DNA from: Plantago major
Taxonomy: Eukaryota; Streptophyta; Magnoliopsida; Lamiales; Plantaginaceae
Reading direction: 5' to 3'
Length of the DNA: 64,000 bases
NCBI GenBank assembly: GCA_026545765.1
Contig: CM048842.1
Coordinates: forward strand, 30,305,167-30,369,166
Both the position numbers and the translations under genes were made by a program. Shown piece after piece: positions 55,132-64,000 of the stretch; the stretch's first letter is position 1, and the number at the start of each line of letters is the position of its first letter. Below the pieces are notes generated by a model, which saw nothing but the letters and a program-made list of their open reading frames with translations, was not told the DNA's origin and searched no databases.

Positions 55132-56298
55132 TGATATGCTCAAATTACAACTTAAAGAACCAGTAGAAAGCAGTTGCTGTAAATATACAATGCTAACCAC
55201 GAGGTCGTTCGCTAAGGAATCAATTAGGCAACCACACGATTAAAAGCAAACAGTTACTTGTGAAACGATGTTGATTTGTTTGAATTTGAGTACTTCTAAT
55301 AACTAGAAAACATAAAATCCAATGTAGTTTATTTGAATGAGATAGAAAGAACACAGTAGTTACGATCAAGCAATGCTAATTCGCTCTAGGGATACGTTCA
55401 TACTGTCACACGGTCAGTGTACAGAAAACTATAAATTCAACCTTTACCAAACGAGTTTGAAGATATTTGAACTAGAGTAATCGTGGGTCGTCAATCCACG
55501 ATCCTTAACCAAGATTTTTTAGAAAATCTTTGAACGAGAGTATTGAATTCAAGGGTTTTTATGATGATCTTTGAACGAGCCTAACCTATATGAACGATTT
55601 CAAACCCTAGAAGCGAATACGCAAAGCTATCACGCAACCACCATGTTCAGAGTGATTTAGCTACTCATGATAGATTGAAAGATGAAAGACTTCAAGATAT
55701 TGCTCATGATAAACACAAACATAATGATAATCGCATGCAAGCTCATACAATTCGACAAACAAGAACAAGAACAACAACGAATTGTAAAGAGATAAACAAT
55801 AGATAATTACCACGGTGATCAGGAATTCGATATCGATAAATCAATCAAGGATAAAACCAAGCTCCAAAATATGTCTCAATGTCAAAAAGTATCAAATTGG
55901 AGCCTTTCTAAGAACTAGGTTAAAAGAAAGTATGAGAAAGTATTACTGACTCTAAGCTAATAAGGAAAAACGAATCGGAGGTCGACGCTTGCCAAGTAAT
56001 AAACCTCGCCATGTAGTCTTCCGATATCGCAGATATATATATCCCTCGTAATTTCTCGCCACGGCGAGCCTCTCAACAGCTTTCGTTCGACAGAAAATCT
56101 GCCACGAAATAAATACTCACACGGCGACCTTGGGCAAGCTTAAATCCTCTAATTGAGCTTAAAAACCTGAATTCCTACAAAACAAGATCAAAACACCAAA
56201 GCATAAAATTGTACAAAAAACAACTATAAAACTAAAGACAAAGACTCACAAAGACTGCTAAAAAAGGACCAAATGAGACTCTAATTATAGTCTTATCA
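55132..56298 (-). repeat. G3 3' LTR
   Basis: 1167 bp, minus orientation, starting TGATAAGACTATAATTAG at 56298 and ending TTTGAGCATATCA at 55132. The same end occurs at 63919 next to the PBS. CTCGCCACGGCGAG and related short palindromes at about 56055-56130 parallel those of G1 and the solo LTR. Confidence 0.88.
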
Positions 56299-56334
56299 AA
56301 CTTCCCAAACCGAACCTTTGCTCGTCCTCGAGCA
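56299..56334 (-). other. Polypurine tract of G3
   Basis: Minus strand CGAGGACGAGCAAAGGTTCG, then GTTTGGGAAGTT, just before the LTR start TGATAAG. Similar boxes stand at about 61165-61190 and 61730-61770 inside the element. Confidence 0.75.
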
Positions 56335-56665
56335 AACAAACAAACCTAGACAAAAACTAGACTCAAACCACGAAAACAGACAAAGAGTCAAGGTCCCAAG
56401 TGACCGAATCTACCATTGTAAACAGTAAGTCCACGAGATGCAAAAAATTTGTTATCAAACCAACTTTGGCAAAAAGTGTACAGAAAATCAAACACAATCG
56501 TTTCCCAGACAAATAGCACTTATGCGTAGCTCGCTAGTCCCTCACAGGTGAATGCAGTGTATCTCTCACTCTCTTGGAAGTATCCAAATGGGGTATAAGC
56601 TCAAAAATAAACTGGGAAGGTGACTTGTGTCACAAAGGTGCCTAGAATATCTTATGCGTTTGCAC

Positions 56666-59600
56666 TAGGGCTGTTCATAATCCGGTCCGGACCGGAAAAT
56701 AGACCGTAACCGGACCGGTTAATCCGGTTCGGTTTGGTCCGGATATTTATCGGTTCGGTTTTCGGTTTACACAATTTGATGGAATCCAGATCCGGTCCGG
56801 TTCCGGTAAAAAACCGGACATATCCGGTACAAGATCGGGATAACCGGAATATGTTAAAATTGTAAAATATAACTATATTTCCTTGTTTGTTAATGTTTTG
56901 ATTCTGGAGAATTTTAATTCTTAAAACTTTTACCTTACTTCAAACTCCTTCTTTTTGTATTTAAACATTACTAACCAACAAGAATTTAAATACCTGTCTC
57001 GAGAAGTTGTTGCAGAGGCTCTCAACAATCTAACAGTTTTCACTCTAAGATCGACTCAAATTTCTTCAAAGTAAGTTTTTTAATATTCCACTATATTAGC
57101 TTCTTCTCTATATGGCTTCTGGACTGAGCAGAAAAAAGGTTATTCGATTTCTGAAACTTGCACTCTGTATTAGCTTCTTCTCTATATGGCTTCTCTATAT
57201 GTTTGATTGTTCATCGAATCTGTGCACTTTGTAATATACTAGTATATACTCTGTTATTTTCTGAACTCTATAGTATACTAGTATATACTCTGTTATTTTC
57301 CTCTCACCGAAACTTGCTACTTTGGTCGGTCGGTAACTTGTGCCAATATGTTCTGTTTTCTTTCTTGGTCGGCGAGTCTTTGTCGGTGATGATGCTATTA
57401 TCTAAATCAATGAGTAGTACAGAGTATGATAGTAATAATGTGAACAACTCAACATTAAACACACAATTGTAGATAATTAATTTAATTTGATAATTAATTA
57501 AGTGGTAACAAGTAGTACAAGTGTACAACGTAACTAGTTTGTTTGTTAGTTTTGAAAAAAATTCAAGCACGCAGACATCACACTACCAATACATTATATT
57601 ATTTATCTAATTATTTTGTTGTTTTGTTGCTACTAATTTGCAAACTAGTGTTCTGTTTAGTCAAATTTCTCCTTTGCTAGTTTGCTTTAATTTACAGAAT
57701 ATGTTTGTTTATTAAAATTAGTTTTCTAATGTAATGCTATTGTCCTCTCAAGTATATTTTACTAATCAACTGTGTTGTTTGCAGATGTCATCATCCAAAA
57801 AAAAAAAGAGCACCTGTGTACTCTGATCGAACATGCACACCACTTACGGATGAAGAAATATTGCAAGTACAGGGTTCGTGCCCAGAGTGGAAGAAGTTAA
57901 CGAGCGGGCGACTCTATATCAAAAGAGTACATAAAAAGAGATCTGACTTTTGGGATGGTTTCGTGGAGTACTTAGGTGACAAGGGCCTTCGGGCTGAATG
58001 TAAGTATTGGTGAATCTACGTTTGCTGCTGATCCTAACAGTAATGGTTCTACGAATATTGGCATCCATTTTAGGGCTTGTGTGCGTAATCCCAATAACAA
58101 AGGTAAAGGAAAGCAATCTGTATTAGTAAAAAGGCCCGGGAATGGTGATATAGAGGGTGAAGATGGTGAAGCGAAATTGAAATGTGTCAGTGTGAGTATG
58201 AAAGAGGTTAGGGATGCTGTTTCTTATATGATCATAGTTGATGAGTTGCCTTTTAGATTTGTTGAGAACATTGGATTTAGGAATTTGATGGAAAAAGCTT
58301 GTCCTAAATTTCAAGTAATGTCACGAGCCACTGTCACACGTGATTGTCTTGCTATTTATAAGATGTAAAAGGTTAAGTTGAAGGATTTTTTTAGAGATTC
58401 GTGTCAATGAATTTGCATCACAACTGACACTTGGACTTCAAATCAAACCTTGAATTACATGTGCATCACTTCACATTCCACTGATAATGATTGGAAACTG
58501 AACAAGAGAATCATCAATTTTTGTCCAATTTCTAGTCACAAAGGTGAAGCTATTGAGTCTTGTTTAGAAGCATGGGGTATAGAAGATAAGCTTTTTACTG
58601 TAACGGTTGATAATGCTAGCTCGAATGATGTAGAATGTGCATACTTGAGAAGGATGGTCCAACGCACTGGTTGTTTTAATGATGGCAATTTTCTACATGT
58701 AAGATGCATGGCGCATATAGTTAATCTTATTGTGTGGGATGGAATAGCAAAGCAAGGTACTAGCATTAACAGGGTAAGGACTGCAGTCAAATATATCAAG
58801 AATTCACCGGCAAGATTATCAAGATTTGAAGAACTTGCGGATAAGGCTAATATAGATTGCAAATCTTGTTTGTCACTTGATTGTCCTACTCGTTGAAACT
58901 CTACTTACACAATGTTAGATACCGCATTGAAATACTAGAAGGTCTTTAGTGGGGTAAGTTTACCACATTGGGAGGGCATGGCAAGTGATGAGATGCCTCC
59001 CGAGGTTGATGATTGGAAAAAAGTGGAGAGACTAGTGGTGTTTTTGAAAGGATTTTACATGTTGACTCGTCGTGTTTCTGGAACTTCATATTTGACTTGT
59101 AATAAGGGGATTTTTGAAATTGCTTCCACATTTGATATGCTGAATAAGTGGGAGAAACATAATGATGTTGGTTTTAAAGTTATGGCTGGGGCTATGAAGT
59201 TGAAATATGACAAATATTGGGGTAAAGTGGAGAAAATGAATAAGTTGATTTATGTTGCGGTTATCTTGACCCACATTCTAAGTTAGAGGTTGTTGAATTG
59301 ACTTTAATGGACATGCATGGCCCGACAAAGGGAATGGAATTGGCTACTGAGAGGAAAGATCTGGCATATTCATTGTTTGATGAGTATAGGGGTATGTACT
59401 CTTCTGTGACTCCGCAAAATGACCAAAATCTAGTGGTGGTGTGGATGATCTAGGTAGTGGCATAGACTATGTGAAAAGTATTCAAGATAGGGCCAAGAGA
59501 TTGAAAGGGTCAAGTGGTCATGTGACAAGGAGTGAATTTGAAAGGTACATGAATGAAGCATTGGGAGATGATGAAGCTGATATGGAGACATTGGCTTGGT

Positions 59601-60727
59601 GGCGTCTAAATGAGCGTAGGTTTCCAATTGTTTCACGTATGGCGCGTGATATACTTGCTATCCCATTGTCTACAGTTGCATCGGAATCCGCTTTTCGTGC
59701 AGGAGGACGCACGATTGATCAATTTCGAAGTTCTTTGAGTCCGAAGGTAATATACTTGAACATATATAGTCTATTTTATTTTTAAAATTATTTTCATTAA
59801 TTATACTAATATGATTCTTATATAACACTAAAATGCTAGACGGTTCAAGCACTCATTTGTACTCAAGATTGGCTTCGAGCAAAGAAATCACCCAATTATT
59901 CACGTGACATGGATGAAAATTTATGGGAGTTGGAAGAAATAGAGAAGGGTAAGTTGTCCATGTATATAATGTATATTCATACTAATTTTTAGGATTTTTC
60001 GTCTTTTATGTACCTAACATTCTTATTTTTATTTATTTGTTATAGAGTTGTTGGAAGGTAGTACTACGGAGGAGGAGGATGCCGTCGTCTTCCTAGTGAA
60101 GCCTTAATTGAGATTATGAACTTATTGAAGACTTTATATTGCTTTTGAGAAATCTTTTATTTATTTTATTTTGGACAATTACTAGTTACATTGATTTGCA
60201 CTATGTTATTTAAGTTATTTTTCTGAGGATTGGTAATTCGATTAGTTGGTTGATTTTTCTATAAGTTACTCATGTTTCAATTATTTTAGTTGTCATGATA
60301 TTTAGAATTTTTGCAAATGGAATGAAAATTTGGGAATAAACAGTAAGTGACTAAGTGGCAAACACTTGTTTCTAGATTATATCATATATATATATGAAAC
60401 CCGAGATAGTCAATGTCTTTGAATCATTATTCATTAGTCATCCATGAAGATTATATTGACGTAATACATATCATCAAAGAGCAATTACTAATTATAGTTA
60501 TGAATTACATACTTCGCAGTTAACATAATAACAAGAAAATGAATTAAAAATTACAAAAAAAACAAGTGTACAAAGGAGATCCGGTCTATACGGTTCAAAA
60601 CCGGATCCGAACCGTATTAACCGGTTCGGTTCCAGTCCGGACCGGATACCTACCGGACCGGTTTACGGTCCATGCATTTCCGGTCTTTTCCGGTTCCGGA
60701 CCGGTTATGGACCGGCAAACAGCCCTA
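56666..60727 (+). mobile_element. hAT transposon
   Basis: Terminal inverted repeats TAGGGCTGTT / AACAGCCCTA and perfect 8-bp duplications GTTTGCAC (56658-56665, 60728-60735) mark a hAT element of 4062 bp. Both subterminal regions (56684-56845, 60575-60715) are dense in CCGGT/ACCGG words, often arranged as GGTCCGGACC palindromes, the kind of repeats hAT transposases bind. A degenerate transposase gene fills the middle. The long 5' part (56860-57780) is non-coding with a leader intron ending at 57784 and a duplicated TTAGCTTCTTCTCTATATGG segment (57096-57122, 57168-57194). Confidence 0.95.
57785..60107 (+). pseudogene. hAT transposase pseudogene (RICESLEEPER-like)
   Basis: ATG at 57785, right after a TTTGCAG splice acceptor. 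A poly-A run causes an early frameshift. The BED-type zinc-finger region has KRSDFWDGFVEY and ends in CKYW near 58010, where a shift leads to the frame beginning FAADPNSNGSTNIGIHFRAC. Then DAVSYMIIVDELPFRFVEN, ITTDTWTSNQTLN (58415-58455), TVDNASSNDV (58600), RCMAHIVNLIV and a C-terminal dimerisation domain DILAIPLSTVASESAF and SSLSPK (59650-59748). Introns 59749-59838 and 59957-60045 split the tail. Stops at 58366, 58408, 58894, 58938 and 59284 and other shifts show it is inactive. The ZBED/RICESLEEPER relationship is by motif memory. Confidence 0.85.
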
Positions 60728-60735
60728 GTTTGCAC

Positions 60736-61829
60736 TCATCTCATTAGATCGAAAGGGACTTAACAGGCGACTCATTTTTTTCAGAAAACAAAAGCTAAAA
60801 CTGCTCCCCCTAATCACGTCAACCGATTCGTATCTCAATCAAATTCTTCACTGTATATTATGTGCTTTGCCTCATTGGGCTCTTTTAATCTCAATTTTGT
60901 GTAAGTGTCTATTTTATCGAAAGTCCGCACTTTTGTGCGTGTCAGTTTGGTGTACGTGCCATCAACCCTCACGGACATATGGCTTTTTAAGACCACGCCG
61001 GTATATAGGTAGTATTTGAAACATGCCTAACACGACTAACGGTTATCAATGAAGACCATAGATCCACCCCGAGATTCAAATATCAATAAGCTTTTAGGGA
61101 GCAGTAAACAAACTTTTCAGCAACAATGCAAAACAGCACATAAAAGTCGCAAGATAACAGTTCTCTCCCCAAACCTGTTCCTTGGAACAGGGGGAAGAGC
61201 TTAAAAAGAGCATGCCGTTCGTCATCTCTAACAAGACTGAGTACACATAAGTATGAAAAGGCGCAAGTAATACGTAAAAACTTGCACAACCCAGGAAATC
61301 ACACGATACATTTGCCAGTACAAAAAAAATTCATCGGTTCTCAGGCTTCTCACAGGCTTTTTGGACCAAGGAGCTAAACAAACTTGCTATCTAAAAGAGA
61401 AACAACCTTGCAGGATTGAAAATACGCTATCCTACTTCCGGCTAATCATCAAACAAAACGTAAGCAGCAAGTGGATTTAACATCTACAATGGACGTTCGA
61501 CTTGGTCAAAGACTCAGACTCACCACGAAAACACTTAAAACGAAATTAACTAGACCTAGACTGACAAAGAAACTGTAACAAAGAAGGGTGGCTAACATAC
61601 CACCACAGTCACATAACACACAAAGTGGCTAACATACCACTAGAACATAATACATAGAAATAAAGACGAAAGACTCTAAAGACATAGATAACAGAGAAAA
61701 ATGTAGACACGACACTAGAGAGCACATTCCCCCTCCCCAAACCTAAACTCAAGCATGTCCTCAAGCGTAGAGTGAAAAAGAAAAGAGAATGGGAGCTATA
61801 GTGACTTGCCTGCTGGTGTACCTTTACAG
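60736..61829 (-). other. G3 3' non-coding region
   Basis: No gene is supported. It contains the conserved block 60898-61077 and two PPT-like boxes (61165-61190, 61730-61770). It corresponds to 4300-5000 of G1a and 8500-9260 of G1b. Confidence 0.65.
60898..61077 (-). other. Conserved non-coding block (G3 copy)
   Basis: Third copy of the block at 4300-4480, with AAAGTCCGCACTTTTGTGC, GCCATCAACCCTCACGG and ACATATGGCTTTT unchanged although the LTRs of G1 and G3 do not align well. Confidence 0.65.
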
Positions 61830-62624
61830 TCATGTACAAGACTCTTCCGTGTTGGCTAACGGGTACTCTGGAAGTTCTTGGTTCTTCCGGTTGTTGCAGC
61901 TCCTCCCCCCCCCCCCCCTTTTCAGATAAGTGTGTATATACAAGGGTCCAGTGTGCGCCCCTATATATTTCCTGGTGTCAACCTGCAGGGGTGAGTATGG
62001 TGTAGTGGTGGCTTGCAACTCACGTTGCTTGCCATGTACCTCTATAGTGCAGGTACGAGCGTGGAGGTTGACAATCATGCGAGTGGTTTTGATGAACGGT
62101 CGCCCAAGAAGCAACATATCCTTCTCCATCTCCTTGCCTTTAACCTGTGTCAACTCCACAACCACGAAATCAACCACAAAAGTGTCCCCATCCAGTGTAA
62201 CCGGAACATCCTCAATCACACCCATGCACCTACTTCTCGTTCCATTGGCCATCGTGACGAAGCATTTCCTGGGTTCCAAACCCTTCAAATCCAGCTCCTC
62301 ATAGGTCGCAAAGGTCATCAGATTAACCGCTGCTCCTGTATCTACGATGCCAGTTACCTTGGAAGAATTTCCTATCCCAACCACCAATTCGAAGCTATTG
62401 GCATCACTTATGCTCTTACCTGCTGCCGGGATCACCCTAGCGGTGGGACTTACCTCAAGGACAGCCAGTTTTGCACTTGCCTCCTCTACTGGAGTTGCAA
62501 TACTGGGTGTGGCTACCTCCATTTCCTGTACCTCGACTCTCACTTCTATCGGCTTCTCAAGTGCCGGTGTAGGTACTACCTCAACTGCCTCCGGTGTCTT
62601 AACCTGGGCCACTGTGTTCTCGAG
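61830..62624 (-). CDS. Aspartic protease domain of G3 Gag-Pro
   Basis: Open from about 62624 to the stop at 61830, in the same frame as the gag upstream but separated by a stop at about 62625. A Pro/Val/Glu-rich linker (62612-62430) leads to FELVVGIGNSSKVTGIVDTGAAVNLM with the intact D-T-G-A active site, then DVPVTLDGDTFVVDFVVVEL and LLLGRPFIKTTRMIV, the full retropepsin pattern. The tail includes a short Gly run encoded by C13 at 61906-61918. The protein ends about 150 residues after the active site with no RT following. It would cleave Gag in particles. Start and stop context suggest that it was made as a Gag-Pro fusion. Confidence 0.8.
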   Translation of the reverse strand, partial: LENTVAQVKTPEAVEVVPTPALEKPIEVRVEVQEMEVATPSIATPVEEASAKLAVLEVSPTARVIPAAGKSISDANSFELVVGIGNSSKVTGIVDTGAAVNLMTFATYEELDLKGLEPRKCFVTMANGTRSRCMGVIEDVPVTLDGDTFVVDFVVVELTQVKGKEMEKDMLLLGRPFIKTTRMIVNLHARTCTIEVHGKQRELQATTTPYSPLQVDTRKYIGAHTGPLYIHTYLKRGGGGRSCNNRKNQELPEYPLANTEESCT

Positions 62625-63752
62625 CTAGCCAGTGCAGGTTGCAAGAACATACTTCACCTTTACTGGCTCATCGAATGTCACCTCAATGGCTAGAGCTTTG
62701 TGGGTTTCTGCGGTCGCCGGTAACTTACCCCTTTCTCTTTGCTGAAATCGACCAACTAGATCCCCTAAAGTCTTCTCTAACCGCTTTTGTGACTGCTCAA
62801 TGCTGTCGAACTGCTGATCATTCCTGCGTTGATTTGCCCGTGCTTCGGCCCAGAACCTCTCGGAACGCTCCATGTGGTCCCTGATTGCCTGATCAGGACT
62901 TCCTGGCACTTTCGTAGTCTGAACCTAAACAGGCTGAGCTAGAACTGGTTGCTCCCGTGGTGCATTTTCATAGAAGTTGTTGCCACTTTGGTTACCCTGC
63001 CAATTACCACGCTGTCTGGTCTGCTCAATTTGCTTGTCCCACTCAGTAGTACATGCCCCTGGAGTCCCTTTAACTACTCGGTATCCCGCTCTCCTAGATT
63101 TATTTGTCGCACCCTTGAGTTGAGACACTGCTGTCAGTATCTCAAAAACACCATTTAATTCGTCAGAGGATGCTTCCAGGAGTGAATTTTACACGTTATA
63201 TCAACCATGTTCTAACACTCCCAATTCAAACCCTCATAAAATCTGATGCACAGATTCATCTCGTCGATCCTGTGGTGCGGGCATTGGGATAGCATCTGTA
63301 AGAAGCGTTCGCGAGCTTCATAGAAAGTCTCATCGTACATCTGCTGAAACTTCATTATCTGAGTACGAAGCTGCTGCGTTCTCTCGGGAGGGTAAAATTT
63401 ATTCACGAAGGCTTTATAGAGAGAATCCCAAGTAGGTAGAGAACCCCCAGGCTGGTTCAACAGCCAGTTCCTAGCTTTATCCTGCAGGCACATTGGAAAA
63501 ACCTTCTTCCTTATCTCTCCATCAGAAACTAATACTCCTCCGGCTGTCAACGGAATCCCTGCAATCAGTACTTCGAACTCTTTGAGAAACCTTATCACAT
63601 CCTCGTTGGCCATTCCGTAGAACTTGGGAAGATTATGGAAGTGGTGAGCTTTGAGTTCCAAATTCCTCGCCTCATTAGACAGTACGATTGCCGCTTTTCC
63701 GGCCTTAACCTAGCCGGGTTGCATGTAGGCTCCATAGGTTAGCTAGGCCATT
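62625..63752 (-). pseudogene. Gag of G3
   Basis: Minus-strand frame from about ATG 63752, with two early stops, then open 63661-63212 with the gag core: HNLPKFYGMANEDVIRFLKEF, LQDKARNWLLNQPGGSLPTW, AFVNKFYPPERTQQL and FYEARERFLQMLSQCPHH. A degenerate stretch (63211-63130) is followed by open parts 63128-62925 and 62909-62625 in one frame (GNWQGNQSGNNFYENAP; then an Arg/Gln-rich coiled region FDSIEQSQKRLEKTLGDLV). No zinc knuckle is visible. The frame continues directly into the protease. Confidence 0.82.
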
Positions 63753-63896
63753 GGAGTTTCCTTCTGATAAACCTGTTGTTAGAACCACACAACACGAAAA
63801 CCTCAAAATATCCTTACTTTCTGTTAGTGCACTAAACTTCAGGTAAGTTGGAAAACAAGTAAAAATTTGCAATCGAGTGCTACAGTAGGAATTGAG

Positions 63897-63914
63897 TCCC
63901 CGACAGCGGCGCCA
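63897..63914 (-). other. Primer binding site of G3, tRNA-Asp type
   Basis: Minus strand TGGCGCCGCTGTCGGGGA lies four bases inside the LTR end at 63919, as in G1. Confidence 0.85.
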
Positions 63915-63918
63915 AATT

Positions 63919-64000
63919 TGATATGCTCAAATTACTACTTAAAGAACAAGTAGAAAGCAGTTGTTGTAAATAGACAATGCTAACCTAGAGGTCGTTCGCT
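63919..64000 (-). repeat. G3 5' LTR, beginning (runs off the window)
   Basis: Plus text TGATATGCTCAAATTACTACTT matches the U5 end of the LTR at 55132. It is cut by the window edge after 82 bp. Confidence 0.88.

Larger units (their letters stand above)
55132..64000 (-). mobile_element. G3 gypsy element (gag-protease only)
   Basis: Minus-strand element with 3' LTR 55132-56298, PPT, about 1.4 kb of non-coding 3' DNA (split by a hAT insertion), a gag-protease frame (63752-61830), PBS 63897-63914 and the start of the 5' LTR at 63919, which leaves the window. Without the hAT its interior is about 3.55 kb and has no reverse transcriptase, RNase H or integrase. That matches the gag-only class of non-autonomous LTR elements (TR-GAG type). 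It shares the PPT style, tRNA-Asp type PBS and a conserved non-coding block with G1, but its LTR is different. Confidence 0.85.

Overview
The window is a plant nuclear repeat region with no recognisable host gene, tRNA or rRNA. Everything identifiable belongs to transposable elements nested in one another. Eudicot ancestry is my inference from the mixture: a Sirevirus-like Ty1/copia family with a very long post-pol region, Athila/Tat-like Ty3/gypsy LTRs primed by tRNA-Asp, a Tekay-type LTR end, a CACTA element and a hAT element. The species cannot be named from the sequence.

Layout. 1-2003 is the 3' tail of a copia element (+), ending in a partial LTR. 2004-14090 holds gypsy family G1, mostly minus strand: a plus-strand LTR piece (2004-2410), LTR 2411-3751 with internal DNA to 6642, LTR 6643-7979 with internal DNA to 13335, and a truncated 5' LTR (13336-14090). 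The last internal region carries a solo LTR (10252-11255, TSD TTGTG) and a non-autonomous CACTA element (11321-12493, TSD TAT). 14090-31520 is copia A (+), 5'-truncated, with degenerate pol, a spliced-looking post-pol gene and a 3' LTR split by a G1 solo LTR (24568-30358), itself split by a minus-strand G1 element (24971-29382). 31521-32118 is another G1-like LTR piece. 32119-33860 plus 54081-55131 is an unassigned AT-rich stretch split by copia B. Copia B (33861-54075, minus, TSD ACATC) has both LTRs, gag, PR, IN, RT, RNase H and the post-pol gene, and is interrupted by an LTR element with almost no interior (46035-50072, TSD TTTCT). 55132-64000 is gypsy G3 (minus; its 5' LTR runs off the window) with gag and protease only, interrupted by a hAT element (56666-60727, TSD GTTTGCAC).

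The most unusual feature is the gene between pol and the 3' LTR of the copia family. In both copies it lies in sense orientation, has a TATA box about 180 bp upstream of its ATG and an ABRE-like GACGTGGC, and contains five short phase-0 GT-AG introns of 78-91 bp at the same places. It would encode a large, acidic, coiled-coil-rich protein unlike anything I recognise. Element B without its insertion is about 16.2 kb.

The gypsy families encode gag and protease but no visible reverse transcriptase, so they look non-autonomous. They share a conserved non-coding block and repeated PPT-like boxes. Bases 1 to about 3600 are a near copy of 22534-26235, including the same nested insertion and the same disabling mutations, which points to duplication of DNA rather than independent insertions.
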